Source of the DNA: an uncultured Desulfovibrio sp.
Lineage (GTDB): Bacteria; Desulfobacterota; Desulfovibrionia; Desulfovibrionales; Desulfovibrionaceae
Assembly: GCF_902477725.1 (NCBI RefSeq)
Contig: NZ_CABSIF010000017.1
Location: forward strand, 10,025 to 74,024
Length of the DNA stretch: 64,000 nucleotides
Direction: 5' to 3'
Under the pieces are notes generated by a model, which worked only from the letters and a program-made list of their open reading frames with translations, searched no databases and was not told where the DNA came from. Positions 51,155-59,118 of this stretch are shown one piece after another. Both the position numbers and the translations under genes were made by a program. How positions within the stretch are numbered: the first letter of the stretch is position 1; each line of letters starts with the position of its first letter.

Positions 51155-52651
51155 ATGCTGACAGCACTTCTTTTCATACCCCTGTGCGCAGGCTGCATTA
51201 TGCTGCTCTGGGGCCGCGCCGTCATCTGCCGCCTTGGCCTGCCGCTCACGGCACTGGTGCACACTGCCCTTGCCGCCGTAATTGCCGTCAGGGTTGCGCG
51301 CGGAGAATCCCCCTCAGAGCTTGGCGGGCTGCTGGCCCCGGACGCTCTGGGCGTGCTGTTTCTGATGCTGGCGAGCCTGCTGTTTCTGGCCGCGTCATTC
51401 TATGCCGTGCATTACCTGCGGGAAGAAGAACGCATCGGCGAACACACCAATATTCTGGATCACGGGCGCTTCACCAATGCGCCGGAGCGCCGCTTCACAG
51501 CCTGCCTGTGCTTTTTTCTCGGGGCCATGACGCTTGTGACCATCACGCCGCACATGGGCGCGCAGTGGGTGGGCATTGAGGCGACCACACTTTCCAGCGC
51601 ACAGCTCATTTATTTTCACCGTCACAAGAGTTCGCTGGAAGCCACCTGGAAGTACCTGATCATATGCTCCGTGGGCATTGCCCTGGCCCTGCTGGGCAAC
51701 ATATTGCTCGCCGTGTCGTTTCACGGTGCGGAAGGGGCCGCTGGCGCGGCAGACGGTATGGATCAGGTGGGCTGGTTTGTGCGCAACGCGGCCCTTGCGG
51801 AACCCACGTGGCTCAAGACGGCTTTTATATTTCTGCTGGTGGGCTACGGCACAAAAATGGGCCTCGCCCCTCTGCACAACTGGCTGCCCGATGCGCACAG
51901 TCAGGCCCCTTCGCTGGTTTCGGCCCTGCTTTCGGGCGCTCTGCTCAACTGCGCCATGCTGGGCATGCTGCGCGGGCACCAGATCATGCTGGCCGCGGGA
52001 CTTGGCGGGCTTTCGGGCGGCATGCTCATGTTTTTCGGCATTCTTTCGCTCATGACAGCCGCCATCTTTATTGTGGGGCAAGGCCATTACAAGCGCATGC
52101 TGGCCTATTCCAGCGTTGAGCACATGGGCATTCTGGCCCTGGGCATTGGCGTGGGCGGCGTGGCTGTGCCCGGCGCAATGCTGCATGCGGTCTGCCATTC
52201 GCTCACAAAATGCATGCTCTTTCTACTTTCTGGCAACATCCTTGCCCGTTACCACACCTATTCCAGCTACGACGTGCACGGCATGCGCTGGATCATGCCC
52301 GCCACGGCGGCGCTGTGGACAGCCGGATTTCTGGCTGTGGCCGGGTCGCCGCCATTTGGGCTTTTTGTCAGCGAGCTGCTCATCTTCAAGGGCATGCTGG
52401 CGGCAGACCTGCCCTGGCTTTCCGCCGGATATCTGGTGCTGCTGGCCATCATCTTTGTGGGGCTTTCCGTGTCGGTGCTGCGCATGGTGCAGGGCAACCG
52501 CCCTGTGGACCTGCCGCCCGCTAACTCCGAGCCTGTGCTGAGCGTCCTGCCGCCTCTGGTGCTAGGGCTGACCGTGCTGACTCTGGGCCTGTGGATTCCC
52601 GACTGGCTGTGGGATTTTCTTAACCGCGCCGCTGCGCTCATAGGCGCGTAA
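51155..52651 (+). CDS. HyfF/NuoN-like antiporter subunit
   Basis: 498 residues, about 14 membrane helices. Proton-antiporter motifs: GAQWVGIEATTLSSAQLIYF (membrane glutamate), GYGTKMGLAPLHNWLPDAHS (lysine, then H-N-W-L-P-D-A-H), YKRMLAYSSVEHMGILALGI and HAVCHSLTKCMLFLLSGN. It is the second antiporter-like subunit of the complex. It begins 9 bases after the HyfE stop and precedes the NuoCD-like gene by 59 bases. Confidence 0.92.
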   Translation: MLTALLFIPLCAGCIMLLWGRAVICRLGLPLTALVHTALAAVIAVRVARGESPSELGGLLAPDALGVLFLMLASLLFLAASFYAVHYLREEERIGEHTNILDHGRFTNAPERRFTACLCFFLGAMTLVTITPHMGAQWVGIEATTLSSAQLIYFHRHKSSLEATWKYLIICSVGIALALLGNILLAVSFHGAEGAAGAADGMDQVGWFVRNAALAEPTWLKTAFIFLLVGYGTKMGLAPLHNWLPDAHSQAPSLVSALLSGALLNCAMLGMLRGHQIMLAAGLGGLSGGMLMFFGILSLMTAAIFIVGQGHYKRMLAYSSVEHMGILALGIGVGGVAVPGAMLHAVCHSLTKCMLFLLSGNILARYHTYSSYDVHGMRWIMPATAALWTAGFLAVAGSPPFGLFVSELLIFKGMLAADLPWLSAGYLVLLAIIFVGLSVSVLRMVQGNRPVDLPPANSEPVLSVLPPLVLGLTVLTLGLWIPDWLWDFLNRAAALIGA

Positions 52652-52710
52652 GCGCCAAAGGCTGCTGCCAAAACCCGCCGGGTTTTGCGCTGCCAACGGT
52701 GAGAGGGCTG

Positions 52711-54258
52711 ATGCTATTCGATTACCGCGATACCGTGCCGCTGTCGGGCATGCCCCCGGTTTCTGTTGAAGAACTGGGAGCATTTGTGCGCCGCTACATT
52801 GCCGAAGGCTGGCGTCTGCTGGCCCTGTTCGGCCTGCCGGAATCTTCGGACGAAAACGCCCCTGCGGGATTGTGCTGTATACTGGCTCAGGACAGTTCGC
52901 ACTATCTTGCCGCCATGCGCACTGCTCCCTTGCAGTCTTATGCTTCCATGACGCCCACCACGCCTCAGACGCATCTGTTTGAACGCGAAATATTTGAGCA
53001 ATGGGGCATCCGACCTGAGGGGCATCCCTGGCTCAAGCCTGTGCGTCGCATCCCGGACGCCGCCGAAGCCAATGCCAGAACACAGGCCGAAGGCGGCTCG
53101 CTTGCCGTAGCGCCCGGCCAGGCTGCCCAGCCCTACCCCTTCTACAGGGTTGAAGGCGAAGAAATTCATGAGGTTGCCGTTGGCCCCGTACATGCCGGGG
53201 TTATTGAGCCGGGTCATTTCCGCTTTCAGTGCCACGGCGAAAACGTGCTGAACCTTGAGATTGCTCTGGGTTATCAGCACCGTGGACTTGAACGCATGAT
53301 TGTGCGCGGCCCCCTTGCCTGTTGCCTGCCCCTGCTGGAATGCGCCGCAGGCGATACAACCATAGGCCATGCCACCGCCCATTGCGTACTGATCGAACGC
53401 CTGGCGGGCTGTGTGGTCGGCCCCCGCGCTCACCGTTTGCGGAGGGTGGGCCTTGAACTTGAGCGCCTTGCCAACCACACGGGCGACCTTGGGGCCATTG
53501 CAGGGGATACGGGCTTTTTGCCCACTGCCTCGTGGAATGGCCGTATACGCGGTGATTTTCTCAACACCACGGCCTGCCTGTGCGGCAACCGGTTTGGCCG
53601 GGGGCTGCTGCGCCCCGGCGGCACGGCCTACGATCTTGACGCGGAAGGCTGCGCAGACATGCTTGCGCGCATCAAGGCGGCAGGGCGCGACGTGCGCGGC
53701 GCTGTGGATGTGATGCTGCATACCGAAAGCGTGCTCGAACGCCTCACTGGCACAGGCTACGTCAGCAGGGAAAGCGCCCAGAATCTGGGCTTGGTGGGCA
53801 TGGCCGCGCGGGCCTGCGGACTCAAGGTTGACGCGCGTTTTCACTTTCCACTTGCCGATCTGCCCACCAGGGACTGCGCGCCGCGTGTTGAAGCCACGGG
53901 CGACGTTCTGGCCCGCACACTTGTGCGCAGCAAGGAGATTGACGATTCCCTGCGCCTGCTCGAGGCGGATATTTCCACCCTCGCCAACCTGCCCCCCCTT
54001 GCGGAACAGCCAGACGCCGAGGCCCTTGCGTCCCTCCCGCCCGATACCCTCGCCGTATCACAGGTTGAAGGCTGGCGCGGCGAAATCTGCCATGTGGCAG
54101 TTACCGGGCCAGAGGGCAAATTTTTGGCCTACAAGGTCATTGACCCTTCGTTCCACAACTGGTCCGGCCTTGCCATGGCCCTGCGCGGCAACCAGATTTC
54201 CGACTTCCCGCTCTGCAACAAGAGTTTCAACCTCTCGTACTGCGGACACGATCTGTGA
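52711..54258 (+). CDS. HyfG/NuoCD-like subunit lacking NiFe-binding cysteines
   Basis: 515 residues: a NuoC-like N-terminal part (to about 165; FEREIFEQWGIRPEGHP) fused to a NuoD/large-subunit part. The start of the large-subunit part (GYQHRGLERM) is conserved. Where active group 4 hydrogenases have R-V-C-G-I-C, this protein has ECAAGDTTIGHATAH, and where they have D-P-C-x-x-C at the C-terminus it has KSFNLSYCGHDL. Both Cys pairs that bind the NiFe ion are therefore absent, so it cannot be a standard hydrogenase; it fits the Ehr group intermediate between complex I and hydrogenases. The reaction is unknown. The start at 52711 has AGAGGG just upstream. Confidence 0.9.
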   Translation: MLFDYRDTVPLSGMPPVSVEELGAFVRRYIAEGWRLLALFGLPESSDENAPAGLCCILAQDSSHYLAAMRTAPLQSYASMTPTTPQTHLFEREIFEQWGIRPEGHPWLKPVRRIPDAAEANARTQAEGGSLAVAPGQAAQPYPFYRVEGEEIHEVAVGPVHAGVIEPGHFRFQCHGENVLNLEIALGYQHRGLERMIVRGPLACCLPLLECAAGDTTIGHATAHCVLIERLAGCVVGPRAHRLRRVGLELERLANHTGDLGAIAGDTGFLPTASWNGRIRGDFLNTTACLCGNRFGRGLLRPGGTAYDLDAEGCADMLARIKAAGRDVRGAVDVMLHTESVLERLTGTGYVSRESAQNLGLVGMAARACGLKVDARFHFPLADLPTRDCAPRVEATGDVLARTLVRSKEIDDSLRLLEADISTLANLPPLAEQPDAEALASLPPDTLAVSQVEGWRGEICHVAVTGPEGKFLAYKVIDPSFHNWSGLAMALRGNQISDFPLCNKSFNLSYCGHDL

Positions 54259-54267
54259 GGCTTTGAC

Positions 54268-55023
54268 ATGCTGCGTATTATCAAGGAACGCCTGCACCAG
54301 AAATACCGCACGCTGGATTACCCCAAACGCCAGCCTGCGCTCTCGCCCCGGTATCTGGGCCGACCCGAGCTTGCACAGATTTCCTGCGGCTCGTGCCGCG
54401 CCTGCTACGCGGCCTGCCCCGCTGGCGCCCTGCTGCCCACCGCTGGTGCGGATGACGGCACCCCAACGCTGGACATGGGGCGCTGCACATTTTGCGGCGC
54501 ATGCCGTGCCGCCTGCCCCAAGAGGGCCTTTACCTTTACCGGGCAGCACCGCATGGCGTCCTTTACCCGCGAGGGCCTGCTAGTGGTTCCCGGTCAGGCA
54601 TTTGCAGAGCAGCCTACGCCGCCCCGGTTTTCCCTGTTCCGCCGCTCGCTCAAACTGCGGCAGGTCAGCGCCGCAGGCTGCAACGCCTGCGAGGCCGACA
54701 GCAACGTGCTCACCACACTGGTGTTTGACCTTGGCCGCTTTGGCATTGATTTTGTGGCCTCGCCCCGCCATGCTGACGGCATTGCCGTGACCGGCCCGGT
54801 TTCGGAAAACATGCGGCTGGCCCTGCTTGATACCTTCAAGGCGACTCCGCAGCCGCGCATTGTTATTGCCGTGGGGGCCTGCGCCATTTCCGGCGGGCTG
54901 TTCCGCGAGAGTGATCAGTGCAACCGAGGCGTGAGCGAACTGCTGCCCGTAGATTTGTATATTCCCGGCTGCCCGCCCAATCCGTGGACAATTCTTGACG
55001 GTCTGACCTCGTTGCAAAAATAA
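54268..55023 (+). CDS. Fused ferredoxin-like (HyfH/NuoI) and NuoB/HyfI small subunit
   Basis: 251 residues in two parts. Residues about 35-95 hold two complete 4Fe-4S motifs (CGSCRACYAACPAGA and CTFCGACRAACPKRA). From about 120 the NuoB-like small subunit follows, with GCNACEAD, VGACAISGG and IPGCPPNP giving the four ligands of the proximal (N2-type) cluster. HyfH/NuoI and HyfI/NuoB are normally separate proteins, so this is a fusion, with no linker helix beyond ordinary sequence. It would carry electrons from an outside donor to the site at the NuoCD-like subunit. It ends the operon; the ribosome site is weak (GTGAGG). Confidence 0.9.
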   Translation: MLRIIKERLHQKYRTLDYPKRQPALSPRYLGRPELAQISCGSCRACYAACPAGALLPTAGADDGTPTLDMGRCTFCGACRAACPKRAFTFTGQHRMASFTREGLLVVPGQAFAEQPTPPRFSLFRRSLKLRQVSAAGCNACEADSNVLTTLVFDLGRFGIDFVASPRHADGIAVTGPVSENMRLALLDTFKATPQPRIVIAVGACAISGGLFRESDQCNRGVSELLPVDLYIPGCPPNPWTILDGLTSLQK

Positions 55024-55237
55024 CGCCCCAAGCCGCCGGATTTGCTGATTTCAACCCTGCCACAATACTTTTTCGGCCACGCCGCAGGGAGCAAAAAACT
55101 GCTCCCCGTGCCGCGTTTTCCCCAGACTTGCCTTAATCTGTATAATGATTATAGTAGATAAGGCTTGTACAGAAAGTACTATCCGGTCATATCGCCACTC
55201 AAGGAGATGACCAACACCGCCCTTATGGGAGATGTTC
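55024..55237. promoter_or_regulatory. Upstream region of the Tim44-like gene
   Basis: 214 bases without a gene. A TATAAT hexamer is at 55141-55146 preceded by TG; no clear -35 box is found at standard spacing, so it may be an extended -10 promoter. Confidence 0.35.
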
Positions 55238-56152
55238 ATGCAAATAAAAGCTTTTTTGACGATTCTTGTTCTGCTTTGCTGTTCGCTCATGTTCACCCTG
55301 TCTGATGACGCACTTGCCGCTCGTCTTGGCGGCGGTGGTTCTTTTGGCAGCAAGCCCTTTATGAGCACGCCTGCGCCCCGTCCTCAGACTACCTTTCAGA
55401 ACAAACCCAGCGCCGCACAGCCTCAGGCTCAGGCGGCCCCAGCCGCGCGCCCCGGCGGTATGTTCGGCGGCATGGGCGGCCTCATGGGCGGCCTGCTTGC
55501 CGGTACGCTCATAGGTTCGCTCTTGGGTGGTCATGGTTTTGCTGGCGGCGGCTTTATGGATATCCTGCTCATCGGCCTGATGATTTTCCTTGGCCTCAAG
55601 CTTTTTGCCGCCTTTCGCGGTTCGCAAAAGCCCGCCCAAGCTTCCGCAGGCGCGCAAGGCGCACAGGCCGCGCAGCCCGAAGCGGGCATGATGCGTAATG
55701 ACGGTGCGAGCAATGGATGGGATGCCCTGCGTGGCCAGGGCGGCGCTGGCGAGGCTGAAGCCCCCGGCCCGCAGATTCCCATGCCTCCAGGTTTTGATGC
55801 CGATGAATTTCTGCGCGGGGCCAAGATGGCCTACACCCGTTTGCAGACTGCCTGGGACAAGCGCGACATGAACGATATTTCGCAGTTCACCACCGAGGCG
55901 GTTCAGAAATCGGTGCGCGAACAGATGGAAGCTGACCCCAAGCCGAGCACCACAGAAATTCTGCTGGTCAATGCCCAGCTTCTCGGTGTGACCGATGAAG
56001 GCCAGGAACAGTATGCCCAGGTGTTCTTTGACGTGCTCCTGCGTGAAAGCCCAGACCAGCAGACGCCGTCCTCTGCGCGCGAAGTGTGGCACTTTATGCG
56101 CCCTGCGACAGGTGGCAACTGGAAACTGGATGGCATCCAGCAGGTAGAATAA
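55238..56152 (+). CDS. Tim44-like domain membrane protein
   Basis: 304 residues. A signal-like helix (ILVLLCCSLMFTLSDDALAA) is followed by a Gly/Pro/Ala-rich segment with GGMFGGMGGLMGGLLAGTLI and a second membrane helix (MDILLIGLMIFLGLKLFAAF). The C-terminal 110 residues match the Tim44-like fold: FDADEFLRGAKMAYTRLQTAWDKRDMNDI...and WHFMRPATGGNWKLDGIQQV. Bacterial Tim44-like proteins of this layout (COG4395) are common in proteobacteria and of unknown role. Start at 55238 chosen because GGGAG lies 6 bases upstream, whereas the ATG two codons earlier abuts it. An intergenic repeat begins 19 bases after the stop. Confidence 0.88.
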   Translation: MQIKAFLTILVLLCCSLMFTLSDDALAARLGGGGSFGSKPFMSTPAPRPQTTFQNKPSAAQPQAQAAPAARPGGMFGGMGGLMGGLLAGTLIGSLLGGHGFAGGGFMDILLIGLMIFLGLKLFAAFRGSQKPAQASAGAQGAQAAQPEAGMMRNDGASNGWDALRGQGGAGEAEAPGPQIPMPPGFDADEFLRGAKMAYTRLQTAWDKRDMNDISQFTTEAVQKSVREQMEADPKPSTTEILLVNAQLLGVTDEGQEQYAQVFFDVLLRESPDQQTPSSAREVWHFMRPATGGNWKLDGIQQVE

Positions 56153-56170
56153 ACCATATCTGCATTTGTA

Positions 56171-56323
56171 CTAGACCAGATCAACGTTGAAATGCTTCAC
56201 ATTTCAACGTTGTCATTCTGCCGAAAAATGCAATTTTCGGCAGAATCCACGCCACGTTGCGGCGCGCTGCACGCTTGTGCAGCGTTAGAGAATTTAACCT
56301 TTTTCAAAGTTAAAATGCTCTAG
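56171..56323. repeat. MITE-like three-hairpin element, copy B
   Basis: 153 bases. Stem-loop 1 is CAACGTTGAAATG with CATTTCAACGTTG around CTTCA, stem-loop 2 is a 13-14-bp stem centred on TGCA (TTCTGCCGAAAA/TTTTCGGCAGAA), and stem-loop 3 is GCTGCAC-GCTT-GTGCAGC. Imperfect terminal inverted repeats begin CTAGACCAGATCAACGTTGA and, from the other end, CTAGAGCATTTTAACTTTGA. The right end (TTAAAATGCTCTAG) matches that of the element at 31572-31700. It lies between the Tim44-like gene and its terminator. Confidence 0.7.
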
Positions 56324-56380
56324 CAACGCGGGCTGAGAGCCAAGGCCTTCAGCCCGTTTTCTTTCACAAGAGCAAAACAG

Positions 56381-56410
56381 CCTTGAGAATACCTATTCTC
56401 AAGGTTTTTT
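56381..56410 (+). terminator. Intrinsic terminator after the Tim44-like gene
   Basis: CCTTGAGAATA and TATTCTCAAGG form an 11-bp stem with a 2-base loop, followed by six T. It lies beyond the MITE-like element, 229 bases after the stop. Confidence 0.85.
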
Positions 56411-56511
56411 AAACGCCAACTCTGGCGGGGTGGTACGGCAACAAGGCATGCGCCTTGAGGCAAAGCCAACTCACGCAGCCGCCAGAGCAAGGGATACGTG
56501 CGGAGATGGAA

Positions 56512-56907
56512 ATGAAAAACTACGTGGAAAAGCACGATAAGCTGGTGCGCTATCTGGATATGACTATTGAAAGCGCCACACCGGAATACGCCAAGGTAAC
56601 CATGCCGATCACCGAAAACCACAAAAACGGCATGGGCATGGCCCACGGCGGGGCCATCTTTGCCCTGGCCGATGTGGCCTTTGGCTCTGCCGCCAATGCG
56701 GGCAAGGATTACGGCGTGGTAAGCCTGAATACCACCATTGAATACCTGCGCCCCGGCAAGGTGTCTCCCCTTACGGCGGAGGCCTTTGTGGTACGCAACG
56801 GCAAGCATATTCTGAATTATGACGTAAAAATTTACGACGGTTCAGGCGATCTTATTGCCAAGTGCGTTGCCGCCGGTTTTCAGACCGACGTACCACTGCC
56901 TGATTAA
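56512..56907 (+). CDS. PaaI-type hotdog-fold thioesterase
   Basis: 131 residues, the usual size. The hotdog signature is ENHKNGMGMAHGGAIFALAD with the catalytic aspartate in ADVAFGSAAN near 60, followed by VSLNTTIEYLRPGK and the C-terminal strand DGSGDLIAKCVAAGF. PaaI proteins hydrolyse acyl- or phenylacetyl-CoA thioesters; the substrate here is unknown. The start at 56512 has GGAG 6 bases upstream; an ATG two codons earlier is also possible. It is monocistronic, with hairpins following the stop. Confidence 0.9.
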   Translation: MKNYVEKHDKLVRYLDMTIESATPEYAKVTMPITENHKNGMGMAHGGAIFALADVAFGSAANAGKDYGVVSLNTTIEYLRPGKVSPLTAEAFVVRNGKHILNYDVKIYDGSGDLIAKCVAAGFQTDVPLPD

Positions 56908-56980
56908 TTTGTTTTTTAATCACGCAGAGTCCCCGCCCCACAATCCTGACCGGGCAAGGGCAATGCGCACAACGACATCA

Positions 56981-57074
56981 ACACAAAGCCCCTGCCGCAG
57001 GTTGTCCTCCGGCAGGGGCTTTGTGTTGGCCTGCAATAAAAGAATTGCCCCTTGCCGAACCCTTGGCAAGGGGC
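56981..57074. terminator. Two terminator-like hairpins between converging genes
   Basis: ACACAAAGCCCCTGCCG (56981-56997) pairs with CGGCAGGGGCTTTGTGT (57010-57026), and GCCCCTTGCC (57047-57056) with GGCAAGGGGC (57065-57074). The second is followed on the minus strand by AATTCTTTTATT and probably ends the signalling cluster transcript. Confidence 0.65.
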
Positions 57075-57166
57075 TTCCACCGTAAACGCTTGGGGCGCAT
57101 GGAGGTGATGAGTGGCGCAAACGTCAGATACAGAACCTTGCGCGCAATATGAAAAATTTCAAAATC

Positions 57167-58381
57167 CTATGCTTGAGTCTTGGACGTTGGGTGTTCTCCC
57201 AAAGACTCCGCCAAGGGCAGGCTGAGGCAGAATTCCGCCCCGCCATCCGCCGCGTTGACTGCCGTAAGTTCACCGCCTCTGGCGTGAGCCAGCGAGCGGG
57301 CTACAGCAAGCCCCAGCCCCACATAGCGGCCAAGTGTCTTGCCGCCGGATGCATGCGCGGCAACGGGGCTTTGCAGTGCGCGCGTGCTGAAAAAAGGCTC
57401 AAATATGTGCGGCATGATGTCGGGCGCAATGCCTGGGCCGTTGTCGCGCACCACAAGGTCATACCAATCCTGCCCCTGCGCATCGCGTCTGGTGCTGGCA
57501 GTCAGGGTGACCAGACCGCCGGGGCGCTCTGCCAATCCTGATGCCGATTCAGCATCACTGAGAGCATCCAGCGCGTTTTCCAGCAGGTGCAGGCATATCT
57601 GCTGCAATTCCGGAGCGGAACCCAAGGGGCGGGGCGCGCCCTCGCCCTGCGGCACAAGGACATTGCAGCGCACATGGGCGCTTTCCATGCGTTCGTGAAG
57701 CAGGCGCAGCACCTGGGCCACATCCGCAGCCACATCAAGCGCGCCCACGCGAGGGTCAAGCCCGTGCCCCACCATGAGCAGCTTGCGCGTTATCTCGCGC
57801 ACCCGCAGGCTCTGCGTCCTGATGGTGTCCACAGCTTCGCGTACTTCATCGATATCCGGCAAAGCTTTGGCTTCCGGCTCTTCCAGGCAGTCACGGATCA
57901 GGCCAGCGGCCTGCACCATGATATTCAGCGGATTGTTGACCTCATGGGCCACACCTTCCGCTACCCTGCCAAGGCTGCGCCAGCGGGCTGCCTCGGCCAG
58001 ACGTGCTGCTTCCTGCCGTGCGCCTGCGCGCTCCGCCGCTTTGCGGCATTCCGCAAGGATGCCGTCCATGCCCACGGGCTTTGAAAGCCAGTTCAGCGCG
58101 CCGCGCCGCATGGCCTGCACGGCCTTGCCCATATCTCCTGCGCCGGAAAGCATCACCACATCGGTCTGTGGGTAGTGCTCGCGCAGAATTTTCAGCAGAT
58201 CCACGCCGTCCATACCCGGCAGACCCACATCAAGAAATATGAGGTCGCGGGGGCCGCTCGCCAGTTCGGCCAGGGCCGCATCGGCATCCTGCGCGGTTGC
58301 GGTTTCGTAACCGCGCAATGCCAGACGCTCGGCCAAAGGCTCCGAAAAGGCAGGTTCGTCATCCACAACAAGCACACGCAT
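57167..58381 (-). CDS. Response regulator-histidine kinase fusion (REC-HisKA-HATPase)
   Basis: 404 residues with the receiver domain at the N-terminus: VLVVDDEPAFSEPLAERLAL, the phosphorylated Asp in LIFLDVGLPGMDG near 51, and the conserved KPVG lysine near 102. The kinase part has the H-box VAEGVAHEVNNPLNIMVQAA near 143 and ATP-binding boxes LHLLENALDALSDAE, VVRDNGPGIAPD and LGLAVARSLAHARGG. No membrane helix is present; it is a soluble kinase controlled by its own receiver. Genes encoding two further receivers, another kinase and a degenerate kinase lie upstream, so it is likely the end of a relay. An ATG at 58381 is the only plausible start. Confidence 0.93.
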   Translation of the reverse strand: MRVLVVDDEPAFSEPLAERLALRGYETATAQDADAALAELASGPRDLIFLDVGLPGMDGVDLLKILREHYPQTDVVMLSGAGDMGKAVQAMRRGALNWLSKPVGMDGILAECRKAAERAGARQEAARLAEAARWRSLGRVAEGVAHEVNNPLNIMVQAAGLIRDCLEEPEAKALPDIDEVREAVDTIRTQSLRVREITRKLLMVGHGLDPRVGALDVAADVAQVLRLLHERMESAHVRCNVLVPQGEGAPRPLGSAPELQQICLHLLENALDALSDAESASGLAERPGGLVTLTASTRRDAQGQDWYDLVVRDNGPGIAPDIMPHIFEPFFSTRALQSPVAAHASGGKTLGRYVGLGLAVARSLAHARGGELTAVNAADGGAEFCLSLPLAESLGEHPTSKTQA

Positions 58382-58605
58382 GGCGAACTCCTATGGCGAA
58401 CCGCTGCCGCCCTGGCAGTTTCAAAAAACCGCTTCAGGACAATTAACGCTTGAACCAGCCGCCTTGCGGCGGGCAAGACCAGCCAACGCCTTTTTTATGG
58501 CAGGGGTTAGGGCGAATTCCTGCAAGAGCATTTCGTGCAGAAATACCCTTGCCGCAGGCCGGATGCGCTCCATCCGGCCCTCCCCGGCCAAAGCTGCACC
58601 AGCGC

Positions 58606-59079
58606 TTATTTACCGTGCTCTTCCAGCACGTCCCTTTCGTTCATAACATCGCGGGCCGAATCAAAATCCCCGCCTTCGGCCAGGGAAACTGCCACCATGG
58701 CGTTCTCAAGCTTGTCGCGGTAGGCCATGCGAATGCTGTTGAGCAATTCGTCAATGTCCATGGGCTTTCTGAGGAAGTTGTACGCACCCATGCGATAGGC
58801 GGTCTGCTCTTCAGCGTCGCCGCCGTGGCCCGTAAGAATGATGACCTGAACCTGCGGATTGCTCTTTTTGACGTTGCGCAGCACTTCAAAGCCGTCCATG
58901 CCGGGCATGCGCAGGTCAAGCACGATAACGTCGGTAGGCTGCTCCACAGCCTTGAGGGCCTCGGGGCCGTCATAGGCCACCCGCGCCTCAAAGCCGCGCA
59001 TGGCAAGGCGTTCCGAGAGCGTGTCCACAAACTGCTTTTCGTCGTCTACCAGCAGGATTTTGATGTCTTCCTTGGTCAT
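58606..59079 (-). CDS. Single-domain response regulator with C-terminal tail
   Basis: 157 residues. The receiver fold is complete: ILLVDDEKQFVDTLSERLAM, phosphorylation site VIVLDLRMPGMDG near 57, the Thr of LTGHGGDAEE and the lysine of LRKPMDIDEL near 107. A 40-residue tail (AMVAVSLAEGGDFDSARDVM) has no known output domain. The sequence around DEKQFVDTLSERLAMRGF is very like that of the receiver at 59781, so they are paralogs. Phosphorylation probably alters a protein partner rather than DNA. A ribosome site (AAGGAG) is placed before the ATG. Confidence 0.93.
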   Translation of the reverse strand: MTKEDIKILLVDDEKQFVDTLSERLAMRGFEARVAYDGPEALKAVEQPTDVIVLDLRMPGMDGFEVLRNVKKSNPQVQVIILTGHGGDAEEQTAYRMGAYNFLRKPMDIDELLNSIRMAYRDKLENAMVAVSLAEGGDFDSARDVMNERDVLEEHGK

Positions 59080-59118
59080 GGAATACTCCTTGAAGGCCCG
59101 GCAACATGCCGGTGCCAG

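Noticed and set aside
56465..56500. 17-base match (CGCAGCCGCCAGAGCAA) to the trpB-uvrC gap near 30074-30092
   Set aside because: Noted as a possible short dispersed repeat, but the flanks do not extend convincingly and two short copies are not enough to call a family.
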